NCBI RefSeq assembly: GCF_000956535.1
Contig: NZ_JYIY01000068.1
Coordinates: 1 to 64,000, forward strand
Source of the DNA: Microbacterium ginsengisoli
GTDB lineage: Bacteria > Actinomycetota > Actinomycetes > Actinomycetales > Microbacteriaceae
Length of the DNA stretch: 64,000 bases
Reading direction: 5' to 3'
Part shown: piece by piece, positions 17,575-26,350 of the stretch
How the letters are laid out: each line of letters begins with the position of its first letter
Numbering within the stretch: the first letter of the stretch is position 1
Notes under the pieces: generated by a model
Seen by the model: the letters and a program-made list of their open reading frames with translations, nothing else
Databases searched by the model: none
Told to the model about the DNA's origin: nothing
Translations under genes and position numbers: made by a program

Positions 17575-17974
17575 GCTCGTGGGCCCGGAGGGCGGTGCAG
17601 TCGGCGCAGAGACCGAAGATGTCGACGACGTGCTCGGCCTCGGTGAAGCCGTGGGCCGCGGCGGTGCGACGGGCCCACTCCTCGACGTCGGTCGCCGCGA
17701 TCTCGACGGCCTTGCCGCAGCGGCGGCAGATCAGGTGGTGGTGGTGTCCCGTCGTCGCGCACGCGCGGTAGAGGCTCTCGCCCTCGGGGCTCTGCAGCGA
17801 ATCAGCCTCGCCGTGGGCGGCGAGGGTGGAGAGGGCGCGGTAGACCGTGGCGAGACCGATGCCGGTGTTCTGCTCACGCAGGCGCGCGTGCAGATCCTGT
17901 GCGCTGATGAACCCGGGAGCGTCGGACAGCTCTTCGCGCACGCGATCGCGCTGCCACGTGTTCCGCTGCACCAT
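17561..17974 (-). CDS. zur: Fur-family zinc regulator Zur
   Basis: A 137-residue metalloregulator. The N-terminal winged helix includes ISAQDLHARL and LATVYRALSTL. The C-terminal half has HHHHLICRRCGKAVEI and GLCADC, giving the two cysteine pairs of the structural zinc site and the histidines of the regulatory site. Its place in the znu operon, 62 bp after znuB, and the palindrome at the znuA promoter identify it as the zinc sensor, not the iron sensor. The ATG at 17974 gives the usual family length. Confidence 0.9.
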   Translation of the reverse strand: MVQRNTWQRDRVREELSDAPGFISAQDLHARLREQNTGIGLATVYRALSTLAAHGEADSLQSPEGESLYRACATTGHHHHLICRRCGKAVEIAATDVEEWARRTAAAHGFTEAEHVVDIFGLCADCTALRAHERDNG

Positions 17975-18036
17975 GGCGGCGAGTCTACCCACGAGGAACG
18001 CGGGGTCAGCCGGGGCATCCGGCTTTCCCGGCGTCC

Positions 18037-18897
18037 TCAGAGGGCGCGGGTCTGACGCTCCCTCGCCGCGCCGACGATGCGGCAGACGAGGTAGATGAGG
18101 AACGAGATGGTCGTGATGTAGGGGCTCACCGGCAGAGTGCCCATCACGGCGAGCAGGATGCCGCCCACCGCCGAGGCCACGCCGAACGCGGCGGCGAGCA
18201 CCGGCACCGCGAGCGGACCCGTGGCCACCCGCATCGCCGCCGCGGCCGGGGTGACCAGCAGCGCGAGCACGAGCAGCGCGCCGATGATGTGCACCGCGAC
18301 AGCGACGACGAGGCCCAGCAGCAGCATGAAGCCGAACGACACCCACGTCGACGGCACACCGCGGGCTGCTGCCGACTGGGGGTCGAGGGAGTCGAAGCGC
18401 AGCGGCCGCCACATGAGCAGCAGCGCCACGAGCACGACGGTGCTGATGACGGCGAGGGCCGTCAGCTGCGCCGACTGCACGGACACGATCTGTCCGGTGA
18501 GAAGGCTGAAGCGGTTGGCGCTGCGGCCGTTGTAGAGCGACAGGAACAGGATGCCGAGGCCCAAGCCGAACGGCATGAGCACCCCGATGATCGAGTTGCG
18601 GTCGCGGGCGCGCACCCCGAGCCATCCGATCAGGCCCGCGGCGATGAGCGAGCCGATGATCGATCCGGTGACGATGTCGAAGCCGAACAGCAGGGCCGCC
18701 GCCGCTCCGGCGAACGAGAGCTCCGAGATGCCGTGCACCGCGAAGGCCATGTCGCGCTGCATGACGAACACACCGATGAGGCCCCCCACGAGGCCGAGGA
18801 GCGCTCCCGCCCAGACGGAGTTCTGCACCAGGGCGAGGATCGCGCCGTACTGCGAGATGCCGCCGAAGAGGGCGTTGCCGATCGCGTCGCCGTTCAT
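18037..18897 (-). CDS. znuB: Zinc ABC transporter permease
   Basis: A 286-residue ABC-3 family permease with about eight membrane helices. Motifs include MAFAVHGISELSFAGAAAA, where the helix after FAVHG holds family-conserved residues, and HIIGALLVLALLVTPAAAA near the end. It forms the channel of the ZnuABC-type importer. ATG 18897 overlaps the ATPase stop by four bases. Confidence 0.93.
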   Translation of the reverse strand: MNGDAIGNALFGGISQYGAILALVQNSVWAGALLGLVGGLIGVFVMQRDMAFAVHGISELSFAGAAAALLFGFDIVTGSIIGSLIAAGLIGWLGVRARDRNSIIGVLMPFGLGLGILFLSLYNGRSANRFSLLTGQIVSVQSAQLTALAVISTVVLVALLLMWRPLRFDSLDPQSAAARGVPSTWVSFGFMLLLGLVVAVAVHIIGALLVLALLVTPAAAAMRVATGPLAVPVLAAAFGVASAVGGILLAVMGTLPVSPYITTISFLIYLVCRIVGAARERQTRAL

Positions 18898-19709
18898 CCG
18901 TGCTCCTCGCCGTGATGGTGAGGGGATGCCTCGGCGTCCGGCGCGCCCACGACGACCAGCCGGTCGCCGGCGCGCAGCACAAAGACCGGGGCGCCGTAGA
19001 GCTCCGAGAGCACGGCCGAGTCGAGGACGTCCGCGGGTCGCCCGAGCGTGAAACGACCGCCGGCGAGGTAGAGGATGCGATCGACCGAGTCGAGCACCGG
19101 GTTGATGTCGTGAGTGACGAAGAGCACCGCGGCATCCTTCTCGCGACGATGCCGGTCGATGAGGGAGACGATCGCCTGCTGGTTGGCGAGATCGAGGCTC
19201 GTGAGGGGCTCGTCGCACAGCAGCAGCTTCGGGTCGTCGGCGAGCGCCTGGCCGACGCGCAGGCGCTGCTGCTCGCCGCCCGACAGGAGTCCCACCGGGC
19301 GGTCGGCGAAGGCGGCGGCGCCGACCTCGCCGAGCAGCGCGTCGATGCGGGCGCGGTCGCCGCGCCGCGGGATCGGCAGGCCGAAGCGGTGGCCGTCGAC
19401 GCCGAGTCCGACGAGGTCGCGCGCACGCAGCGACGTCTCACGCGGGAGCGGCCGCTGCTGGGGGATGTAGCCGATGCGACGGTTGCCCGGACGCGTCACG
19501 CGCCGGCCGAGCGCGGTGACCGATCCCTCGCTCAGCCGCTCGAGGCCGAGGATCGCGCGCAGCAGTGTGGTCTTCCCGGAACCGCTCGGCCCGAGCACGG
19601 CGACGAGCTCGCCGGGGGCGAGCTCGAGGTCGAGGCCGCTCCACAGCTCTCGGGTGCCGCGGCGGAGCGCGGCACCCGAGATGCGAAGCGGCGAGGGGGC
19701 CGGGGTCAC
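18894..19709 (-). CDS. znuC: Zinc ABC transporter ATP-binding protein
   Basis: A 271-residue ABC ATPase. Walker A is GPSGSGKT, the Q-loop follows in GYIPQQRPLP, the signature is LSGGEQQR, Walker B is LLLCDEPLTSLD and the switch is VTHDIN. The C-terminal tail ends in HHHGEEHG, possibly metal-binding. GTG 19709 overlaps the znuA stop by four bases; a longer in-frame start would lie within znuA and is not used. Confidence 0.94.
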   Translation of the reverse strand: MTPAPSPLRISGAALRRGTRELWSGLDLELAPGELVAVLGPSGSGKTTLLRAILGLERLSEGSVTALGRRVTRPGNRRIGYIPQQRPLPRETSLRARDLVGLGVDGHRFGLPIPRRGDRARIDALLGEVGAAAFADRPVGLLSGGEQQRLRVGQALADDPKLLLCDEPLTSLDLANQQAIVSLIDRHRREKDAAVLFVTHDINPVLDSVDRILYLAGGRFTLGRPADVLDSAVLSELYGAPVFVLRAGDRLVVVGAPDAEASPHHHGEEHG

Positions 19710-20671
19710 TTGCCCAGCGCGTCGGCCAGCTGGGTCACGTTCTGCTGCATCCACTGTGCATAAGTCTGGCCTGCCGGGAGGATCTCGGAGAACTTCAGCA
19801 CGGGGACGTTCGCGGCCTTCGCCGCGTCCTCGACCTGGGTCGTCTCTGCTCCGGCGGCCTGCGCGTTGACGATGACGACCTTCGCGCTGCCGTCGGAGAT
19901 GAGGGCGAGCGCCTGCAGCAGGGTCGCCGGCGGGACATCCTGGCCGCCCTCGACGGCCTCACTGAACGCGACCGGAGTGACGTTGTCCAAGCCGGCGGTG
20001 TCGGTGAGGTAGAGCGGCAGGGGCTCGGTGACGAACACTCCCGCCCCCGCGTGAGCGGCGGCAATGGTGGCGATGCTCTGCTCGATCGTGTCCATCTGGG
20101 TGCCGAACGCCTGCGCGTTCGCGGTGAACGTCGCCGCCTGGGAAGGGTCGAGCGCGCCGAGCTCGGTCGCGATCTTGGCGGCGACCGTCTTCATGACGGC
20201 GGGGTCGTAGAAGACGTGCTCGTTGAAGCCCTCGAGGTGGTCGTGGGCGTGATCGGCGTCGTCCTTGTGCTCGGCGGTGTTGCCGTCGGCCGGGTACTCG
20301 GGCGAGAGGGTCGCGGCGGTGATCATCGGCGCCGTGGAGCCGGTGGCCTGCACGAGCTGGTCGAGGAAGGGGTCGTAGCCGCCGCCGTTCTCGATGAGCA
20401 GCTGCGCGTTCTTCACGGTGAGCTGGTCGGCGGCGCTCGCCTCGAAGTCGTGCGGGTCCTGCGACTCGTTGGCGATGATCGAGGTCACCTGCACGGCCGA
20501 CCCGCCGACGGTCTGCGCGATGTCGCCGTAGACGTTCGTCGAGGCGACGACCTGGATGGTGCCGCCCGACGACGACGGTGAGGATGCCGCCGCCCCCGTG
20601 CAGCCCGACAATGTCAGGGCTACCGCGGCGGCGAGCAGGGGCAGGGCGAGGAGGGTCCGGGGGGATCGCAT
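19706..20671 (-). CDS. znuA: Zinc-binding lipoprotein of ABC transporter
   Basis: A 321-residue solute-binding protein of the ZnuA/TroA cluster. The lipobox LSGC gives a lipid-anchored cysteine at about residue 24. The body contains DPHDFEAS (metal ligand His), a His/Asp-rich flexible loop (HKDDADHAHDHLEG) as in zinc-binding members, and FVTEPLPLYL. It captures zinc outside the membrane and hands it to ZnuB. First gene of the operon, with a leaderless promoter that overlaps a Zur box. Confidence 0.95.
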   Translation of the reverse strand: MRSPRTLLALPLLAAAVALTLSGCTGAAASSPSSSGGTIQVVASTNVYGDIAQTVGGSAVQVTSIIANESQDPHDFEASAADQLTVKNAQLLIENGGGYDPFLDQLVQATGSTAPMITAATLSPEYPADGNTAEHKDDADHAHDHLEGFNEHVFYDPAVMKTVAAKIATELGALDPSQAATFTANAQAFGTQMDTIEQSIATIAAAHAGAGVFVTEPLPLYLTDTAGLDNVTPVAFSEAVEGGQDVPPATLLQALALISDGSAKVVIVNAQAAGAETTQVEDAAKAANVPVLKFSEILPAGQTYAQWMQQNVTQLADALGK

Positions 20672-20677
20672 GCGGAC

Positions 20678-20706
20678 AGCTTATGCTTAGTGATAATCGT
20701 TCTCAA
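20678..20706 (-). promoter_or_regulatory. znuA promoter, leaderless
   Basis: On the minus strand, -35 TTGAGA (20706-20701) and -10 TAAGCT (20683-20678) are 17 bp apart, and the -10 ends 6 nt before ATG 20671, so transcription should begin at the start codon. No ribosome binding site is present. Confidence 0.7.
20691..20705. promoter_or_regulatory. Zur box
   Basis: TGATAATCGTTCTCA is a near-perfect inverted repeat of the Fur/Zur type placed over the -35 and spacer of the znuA promoter. Together with zur in the operon it implies zinc-dependent autoregulation. Confidence 0.75.
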
Positions 20707-20790
20707 AATCGCGTCGCGGGGGACGTCGAGGAGAGGTTTGCTGCGTCAGAGCGGGGCCGACCGCACGGGCCGATCCACGGCCGCACGGCC

Positions 20791-22155
20791 TCACCGCACG
20801 CCACGCTCCCATGCCTGCGACGCCATCTGCACGGCATCCCATGGCGACCCCAGCGGGGGCGTGTACGAGAGGTCGAGCGCGCTCATCTCCGCCACTGTCA
20901 TTCTGTGGTGAATCGCCGTGGCGAACGTGTCCACCCGCTTCGACACCTCGGCCGAGCGACGACCGACGAGCTGGGCACCGAGCAGGCGACCATCGCGCTC
21001 ATCGCCGGTCACCCGGAAGTCGATCGTCGTCGCGCCCGGGTAGTAGCGCTTGTGATCGTCGGCGCTGCTCGCGGCGGTGCGCGGCGAGAACCCCGCGGTG
21101 GCGGCATCCTGATCTCGCAGTCCGGTGCGCGCGGCGACCACGTCGAACACCTTCACCACCTGCGTGCCGACGCTTCCGGCGAAGGTCGCCGTTCCGCCGA
21201 TCGCGTTCTCCCCTGCGACCCGACCCTGCTTATGAGCGGTGGTTCCGAGCGGCAGGTAGGTTTCACCGAGCAGGCGATGATGTGTGACCACACCGTCCCC
21301 CGCCGCCCAGACGTGCGGAATCCCCGTTCGCATCGTGGGGTCGACGACGGTGGCGCCACCCGGGCCCACCGGCACGCCGATCGCACTCAGCAACGCCGTG
21401 TTCGGCGCAACCCCGACCACCACCAGCACGATGTCGGCGGTGAACCGCACCTCGTTTCCCTCACGGTTCGCGATCACGACGATGCCTGCGCTCTCCCGCA
21501 CGAGCGAGGCGACGCGCACGCCGGTCTCCACACGCACTCCGTGGTCGACGAGCTCCTCATGGACGATCGCTCCGAGCTGCGGGTCGAACGTGGAGAGGAC
21601 CTCGGGGCCGCGCTGAAGCTGGGTGACCGCAAGCCCTCGAACGGTCAGCGCCTCCGCCATCTCGAGTCCGACGTAGCCTGCGCCGATGATGATCGCCGTC
21701 CGCGGACGCCGCTCATCGAGATCCCGCTCGAGGGCGAACGTGTCGCCCATCGAGTGGAGCACGTGCACTCCGTCGGCCGGTCCGAGTGTGTCGAGTCCCG
21801 ATATTCCCGCGCGCGCCGGCGACGCCCCCACCCCCACGACAAGCTCGTCGTAGGAGACGTCGTCGCTCACCCCGCCCGCCTCGACCGTGAGCGTGCGTCG
21901 CTCCGGATCGATGGCGGTCACGAATGTCTCGAGCCGCAGCGCCATGCCGGTGGCCTCGAGTTCTGCCGCCGTGCGGTGCGCCAGCGTCTGCCAGGGCTGG
22001 ACCTCGCGGGAGAAGTAGTACGGGATGCCGCAGATCGAGAAGTTGGGGAAGGCATCGGCGGCGATCACCGTGACGTCCACAGACGGATCGAGTTCGCGGG
22101 CACGGAGTGCTGCCGAGATGCCGGCATCACTCCCTCCGATCGCGACGAGATGCAT
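20791..22155 (-). CDS. FAD-dependent pyridine nucleotide-disulfide oxidoreductase (CoA-disulfide reductase-like)
   Basis: A 454-residue flavoprotein. The N-terminal FAD motif is IGGSDAGISAA. The single redox-active cysteine lies in FSICGIPYYFS, as in CoA-disulfide reductases and NADH oxidases. The NAD(P)H motif is IIGAGYVGLEMAE, and the second FAD motif is HVWAAGDG. It reduces a small disulfide, peroxide or similar substrate using NAD(P)H. It is followed upstream by an aquaporin, and both diverge from an ArsR-phosphatase fusion; such genes recur in actinobacterial arsenic loci, where their exact role is open. Confidence 0.87.
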   Translation of the reverse strand: MHLVAIGGSDAGISAALRARELDPSVDVTVIAADAFPNFSICGIPYYFSREVQPWQTLAHRTAAELEATGMALRLETFVTAIDPERRTLTVEAGGVSDDVSYDELVVGVGASPARAGISGLDTLGPADGVHVLHSMGDTFALERDLDERRPRTAIIIGAGYVGLEMAEALTVRGLAVTQLQRGPEVLSTFDPQLGAIVHEELVDHGVRVETGVRVASLVRESAGIVVIANREGNEVRFTADIVLVVVGVAPNTALLSAIGVPVGPGGATVVDPTMRTGIPHVWAAGDGVVTHHRLLGETYLPLGTTAHKQGRVAGENAIGGTATFAGSVGTQVVKVFDVVAARTGLRDQDAATAGFSPRTAASSADDHKRYYPGATTIDFRVTGDERDGRLLGAQLVGRRSAEVSKRVDTFATAIHHRMTVAEMSALDLSYTPPLGSPWDAVQMASQAWERGVR

Positions 22156-22167
22156 GCGAGGGTCCTT

Positions 22168-22896
22168 TCACGAGTCCGTGGGCGCGGGGCTGTCCGCAGT
22201 GGAGGGACGGGGGACGAGCAGGATGACGGCGCCGACCCCGACGACTCCCCCGACGACCTGGGCGATCACGAACGGCGTGACGGAGGCGGGCGAGATGCCC
22301 GCGAAGGTGTCGGTGAACATGCGGGCGACGGTGACGGCAGGATTCGCGAAGGACGTCGAGCTCGTGAACCAGTACGCGGCGCCGATGTAGGCGGCCACGG
22401 CCGGCGCCGCCCAATGCCCGCGCCCTGTCCGCTGCAGCACGAACACGACGATCACGAGTCCGGCCGTGGCGACGACCTCCGCGATCAGATGCGCCGGCGT
22501 CGCACGATCCTGGCTCGAGAGCCGTGGCGGAAGGGCGAACATCACCGACGCGAGCAGCGCCCCGAGTACGCCCCCCACGAACTGTGCGGCGAGATAGCCG
22601 GCGATCCGGGCCACGCGTGCCCGGGCTGGTCGCCGCGCAAGGAGGTCGTCGGCGACGGTCACGACGGGGTTGAAGTGCGCGCCCGACAGCGGGCCGAAGA
22701 CGGCGATCAGCACGCCGAGGCCGAGAGTGGTCGCCACGCTGTTCTGAAGGAGCTGCAACCCGGTCTGCCCGGGCGACAACGACTGAGCGGCGATGCCGGA
22801 GCCGATCACGATCGCCACGAGCAGTGCGGTTCCGAGCGTCTCGGCGAGAAGCGCGGGCAGTGCGGGGCGTGCTTCGGTGGCTGTATCGACGGTCAC
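22168..22896 (-). CDS. MIP/aquaglyceroporin-family channel
   Basis: A 242-residue channel with six membrane helices and two half-helices. The first pore motif reads NPVVT instead of NPA; the second is NPAVT. Channels of this sort placed in ars operons (AqpS of Sinorhizobium) let arsenite leave the cell after arsenate reduction. Here it lies next to an ArsR fusion and an arsenate reductase, and no ArsB or Acr3 pump is visible, so an export role is a reasonable inference. Twelve bases separate it from the FAD reductase gene, so they form one transcript. Confidence 0.9.
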   Translation of the reverse strand: MTVDTATEARPALPALLAETLGTALLVAIVIGSGIAAQSLSPGQTGLQLLQNSVATTLGLGVLIAVFGPLSGAHFNPVVTVADDLLARRPARARVARIAGYLAAQFVGGVLGALLASVMFALPPRLSSQDRATPAHLIAEVVATAGLVIVVFVLQRTGRGHWAAPAVAAYIGAAYWFTSSTSFANPAVTVARMFTDTFAGISPASVTPFVIAQVVGGVVGVGAVILLVPRPSTADSPAPTDS

Positions 22897-22939
22897 GCCG
22901 ATGATCTTGACGGAGACCGGCCCCCTCCGTCAATATTGC

Positions 22940-22955
22940 CTCAATGAACGTTGAG
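22940..22955. promoter_or_regulatory. Candidate ArsR operator
   Basis: CTCAATGAACGTTGAG has perfect CTCAA/TTGAG arms and overlaps the start codon of the arsR fusion; a related TCAATA sequence is just upstream. It sits in the 47-bp divergent gap, where a single repressor could control both transcripts. Confidence 0.45.
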
Positions 22956-23615
22956 CAACTGGATGTCACGCTGCGTGCTGCTCGTCACGCGGCCCTCGGC
23001 GAACCTGCGCGCTTGCGCATCGTCGACCTTCTCACGCTCGGTGACATGTCTCCCGGAGAGATCGGGATCACCCTGGGCCTGCCGACCAACCTCGTCGCGC
23101 ACCACCTGAACGTGCTGGAGTCGGTGGGAATCGTGCACCGCGCCAAATCGGAGGGCGACCGTCGGCGTAGCTACGTGCGTCTCTCCGAACACAGCCTCGG
23201 CGGCCTGTCGCCCCGGTTCGTCGAGCATGCGGGGCGTGTCGTGTTCGTCTGCTCAGCGAACAGCGCGCGTTCGCAGCTCGCCGCCGCCCTGTGGAGGATG
23301 CACAGCCCGATCCCGGCGCTCTCCGGAGGCACGCGTCCGGCCGGCGCGATCGCCGACGGCGCGGTCGCAGCCGCTGAGCGGCACGCATTCACTCTCCCGA
23401 ATGTCACGCCCCGTCACGTATCCGAAGTGTTGACCTCGGACGACTTCGTCGTCACGGTGTGCGACAGCGCACACGAAGAGCTCGCGGGCCGTGACCGGCT
23501 GCATTGGTCGATCCCCGACCCGGTGCCGCGCGAGACCGATGCCGCATTCGACGGCGCTGTGGACGAGCTCGAGCGACGCATCGTCGACCTCGCGTCTCGC
23601 CTCACCGCTTCCTGA
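22944..23615 (+). CDS. arsR: ArsR regulator fused to low-molecular-weight phosphatase domain
   Basis: A 223-residue two-domain protein. Residues 1-90 form an ArsR winged helix (LGEPARLRIVDLL, TNLVAHHLNVLESVGIV). Residues 96-223 form a low-molecular-weight phosphatase fold, with VFVCSANSARSQLA giving the Cys103-X5-Arg109 P-loop and SIPDPVPRE giving the acid loop. The usual ArsR arsenite site (CxC) is not visible in the helix. The fusion could couple arsenate reduction or sensing to repression. The next gene, 20 bp downstream, is a stand-alone arsenate reductase of the same fold. Confidence 0.9.
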   Translation: MNVEQLDVTLRAARHAALGEPARLRIVDLLTLGDMSPGEIGITLGLPTNLVAHHLNVLESVGIVHRAKSEGDRRRSYVRLSEHSLGGLSPRFVEHAGRVVFVCSANSARSQLAAALWRMHSPIPALSGGTRPAGAIADGAVAAAERHAFTLPNVTPRHVSEVLTSDDFVVTVCDSAHEELAGRDRLHWSIPDPVPRETDAAFDGAVDELERRIVDLASRLTAS

Positions 23616-23635
23616 CCCCGACCCAAGGAACCGAC

Positions 23636-24031
23636 GTGACCCCTCGCCCGACAGTCCTCTTCCTCTGCCAGCACAACGCCGGCCGCTCGCAGCTCGGCGC
23701 GGGGTTGCTCGAGCACCTCGGCGGCGACCACTACACGGCGGCATCGGCGGGTCTCTCCCCCGCCGAGGCTCCGAATCCCGCCATCGTGACGACGTTGCGT
23801 GAGCTCGGCGTCGACATCAGTGAGCGCGTTCCGCGCCGCGTGACCGGCGACGACCTCGATCACGCTGAGGTCGTCGTCCTCATGAAACCTGGTCTGACGC
23901 TACCGGCGACGCCGCGCGGGCGCGTGGTCGAATGGTCGTTCCCGGACCCTGAGGCGTGGGACGCAGAGAGTGTTCGCCCCCTGCGGGATGCCGTCGCCGC
24001 CGCGATCACGGCGGAATTCCTGCTCGACTGA
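23636..24031 (+). CDS. arsC: Arsenate reductase (low-molecular-weight phosphatase type)
   Basis: A 131-residue enzyme that reduces arsenate to arsenite. The P-loop is FLCQHNAGRSQ (Cys11 to Arg17), and the acid loop is SFPDPEAWD. It is short, as in the mycothiol- or thioredoxin-coupled actinobacterial enzymes. GTG 23636 is preceded by AAGGAA. It converges on the E2 gene with only three bases between the stops and no hairpin, so transcripts may overlap. Confidence 0.9.
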   Translation: MTPRPTVLFLCQHNAGRSQLGAGLLEHLGGDHYTAASAGLSPAEAPNPAIVTTLRELGVDISERVPRRVTGDDLDHAEVVVLMKPGLTLPATPRGRVVEWSFPDPEAWDAESVRPLRDAVAAAITAEFLLD

Positions 24032-24034
24032 CGG

Positions 24035-25342
24035 CTACTCGACCAGCAGCGCGGGCTCCTCGAGCACGGCGGCGACGTCGGCGATGAACCGGCTCATGCC
24101 GTCCCCGTCGATCACGCGGTGGTCGAACGACCCGGCGACGGTGGTCACCCAGCGGGGGCGCACCTCGCCGTCGACGACCCACGGCTTCTGCCGGATCGTG
24201 CCGAGCGCGACGATGCCGGACTCGCCCGGATTGATGATCGGGGTGCCGGCGTCCATCCCGAACACGCCGATGTTCGTGATCGTGATGGTGCCGCCCTGCT
24301 GGTCGGCCGGTGCGGTACGACCCTCACGGGCGGTGAGCGTGAGCTTCTCGAGCGCGCGGGCGAGATCGCGCATGCTGAGGTCCTGCGCGTCCTTGATGTT
24401 CGGCACGAGGAGGCCCCGCGGAGTCGCCGCGGCGATGCCGAGGTTCACGTAGTGGCGCACCGAGATCTGGGCGCCGTCGTCGCCCTCGACCCACGCGGCG
24501 TTCACCATCGGCGTGCGGCGCACCGCCCAGATCACCGCGCGCGCCATGATCAGCAGCGGCGAGACCTTGATGTCGGCGAAGTCGGGCGAGGCCTTCAGGC
24601 GCTTGACGAGCTCCATCGTGCGGGTGGCGTCGACATCCGTCCACACCGACACGTGCGGCGCCGAGTAGGCGCTCGACGTCATCGCACTCGCGGTCGCCTT
24701 GCGCACGCCGCGCACGGGGATCGACTCGACGCGCACGTCGTCGACCTCGGATACCGCGGCCGCGACGGCGATCGTCTCCTCGCGCACCTCCGGCCACTCC
24801 GGCGTCTCGATGTTGCGGAACACGCTCGCCTGCGAGGCATGGGCGACGACGTCCTCACGGGTGACCTCGCCCGCCGGGCCGCTCGGCACGACCGAGGCGA
24901 GGTCGACACCGAGGTCACGCGCGAGCTTGCGGATCGGGGGCTTCGCGACCACACCGACCGATGCGGCGACGGGCTTCTCGGCGGGCTTGCGCCGACGCGA
25001 GTGCACCTGCTCCGCCGAGCCGTAGCCGACGAGCACCGACCCGGAGCCCTCGCCCGCATCGGCGGCCGGCGCGGCGGGTGACGCGGGGGCCGCGGCATCC
25101 TGCCCGCCCGAGATCGTGATGATCGCCGCGCCGACGTCGACGGTCGCACCCTCGGCCACGAGCAGCTCGCCGACGGTGCCCGCGAAGGGCGACGGCAGCT
25201 CGACGAGCGACTTGGCCGTCTCGATCTCCACGAGCACGTCGTTGACGTCGACGGTATCGCCGGGGGCCACGCGCCACGAGACGATCTCGGCCTCGGTGAG
25301 GCCTTCGCCGACGTCCGGGAGGTGGAAGGTCTGGTCGCTCAT
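24035..25342 (-). CDS. bkdC: 2-oxoacid dehydrogenase E2 (dihydrolipoyl acyltransferase)
   Basis: A 435-residue acyltransferase. One lipoyl domain carries the modified lysine, Lys44, in [14 protein letters not shown] linker leads to the E3-binding domain ([19 protein letters not shown]), then to the catalytic domain with [15 protein letters not shown], where the His and Asp act in acyl transfer. It receives the acyl group from E1 and passes it to CoA. Last gene of a leftward E1alpha-E1beta-E2 operon. E3 (lipoamide dehydrogenase) is not in the window. Confidence 0.94.
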   Translation of the reverse strand: MSDQTFHLPDVGEGLTEAEIVSWRVAPGDTVDVNDVLVEIETAKSLVELPSPFAGTVGELLVAEGATVDVGAAIITISGGQDAAAPASPAAPAADAGEGSGSVLVGYGSAEQVHSRRRKPAEKPVAASVGVVAKPPIRKLARDLGVDLASVVPSGPAGEVTREDVVAHASQASVFRNIETPEWPEVREETIAVAAAVSEVDDVRVESIPVRGVRKATASAMTSSAYSAPHVSVWTDVDATRTMELVKRLKASPDFADIKVSPLLIMARAVIWAVRRTPMVNAAWVEGDDGAQISVRHYVNLGIAAATPRGLLVPNIKDAQDLSMRDLARALEKLTLTAREGRTAPADQQGGTITITNIGVFGMDAGTPIINPGESGIVALGTIRQKPWVVDGEVRPRWVTTVAGSFDHRVIDGDGMSRFIADVAAVLEEPALLVE

Positions 25343-25366
25343 CCGGGTTCCTTTCGCGGTGCGGTC

Positions 25367-26350
25367 TCAGTAGGCGAGGCTGCGGTCGACGGCCTCGAGG
25401 ATGCGGTCGGGGTCGGGCAGGTACACGCCCTCGAGCTTCGCGGGCGGGAAGGGGGTGTCGAAGCCCGACACCCGGATCACCGGCGCCTCCAGCGCGTAGA
25501 ACGCCTTCTCCGCGACGGTGGCGGCCACCTCGCTTCCGACGCTCACGAAGCCGGGGGCCTCCTGCGCGTAGACCATGCGACCGGTGCGGCGCACGGATTC
25601 GAGCACGGGTCCGTAGTCGATCGGCGACAGCGACCGCACGTCGACGACCTCGCAGCTCGTGCCCTCGCTCTCAGCGAGCGCCGCGGCCTGCAGCAGCACC
25701 GAGACCATGGCGCCGTGACCGACAAGGGTGACGTCTGTGCCGCGGCGCACGATGCGCGACGCGTGCAGCGGCAGAGCGGATGCCTCGAGGTCGACCTCGC
25801 CCTTGTGCCAGTAGCGGCTCTTCGGCTCGAGGAAGATGACCGGGTCGTTGGAGGCGATGGCCTCCTGGATCATCCAGTACGCGTCGTTCGCGGTCGACGG
25901 GCTCACGACCCGCAGACCCGGCGTGTGCGTGAAGTAGGTCTCCGGGCTCTCCTGATGGTGCTCGACCGCGCCGATGTGGCCGCCGTAGGGGATGCGGATC
26001 ACGATCGGCATCGAGAGCACGCCCTCGTGGCGGTTGGTCATCTTGGCGAGCTGCGACGTGATCTGGTCGAACGCGGGGAACACGAACCCGTCGAACTGGA
26101 TCTCGCACACGGGCCGGAAGCCGGCCATGGCGAGGCCGATCGCGGTGCCAAGGATGCCGGACTCGGCCAGCGGCGTGTCGATCACCCGGCGGTCGCCGAA
26201 CTCGGCCTGCAGGCCCTCGGTCACCCGGAACACTCCGCCGAGCGGTCCGATGTCCTCACCCATCAGCAGTACCCGCGGGTCATCCGCGAGGGCCTTGCGC
26301 AGGCCCGCGTTCAGCGCCTTGCCGAACGGCAGCGTGGTCGTGTCGCTCAT
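25367..26350 (-). CDS. bkdB: 2-oxoacid dehydrogenase E1 beta subunit
   Basis: A 327-residue subunit that pairs with E1alpha to bind thiamine diphosphate. Motifs include LLMGEDIGPLGGVFRVTEGL, the acidic residue region that activates the cofactor, and the C-terminal transketolase domain RVSGFDTPFPPAKLE. Features such as the PFPPAKLE end are shared by branched-chain and pyruvate complexes, so substrate choice is not certain; the two-subunit E1 favours branched-chain keto acids. The ATG overlaps the E1alpha stop by four bases. Confidence 0.94.
   Translation of the reverse strand: MSDTTTLPFGKALNAGLRKALADDPRVLLMGEDIGPLGGVFRVTEGLQAEFGDRRVIDTPLAESGILGTAIGLAMAGFRPVCEIQFDGFVFPAFDQITSQLAKMTNRHEGVLSMPIVIRIPYGGHIGAVEHHQESPETYFTHTPGLRVVSPSTANDAYWMIQEAIASNDPVIFLEPKSRYWHKGEVDLEASALPLHASRIVRRGTDVTLVGHGAMVSVLLQAAALAESEGTSCEVVDVRSLSPIDYGPVLESVRRTGRMVYAQEAPGFVSVGSEVAATVAEKAFYALEAPVIRVSGFDTPFPPAKLEGVYLPDPDRILEAVDRSLAY

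Noticed and set aside
17561..19441. One 626-residue protein joining znuB region and zur
   Set aside because: The long frame reads out of frame through znuB and znuC; only the last 137 codons match the Fur family.
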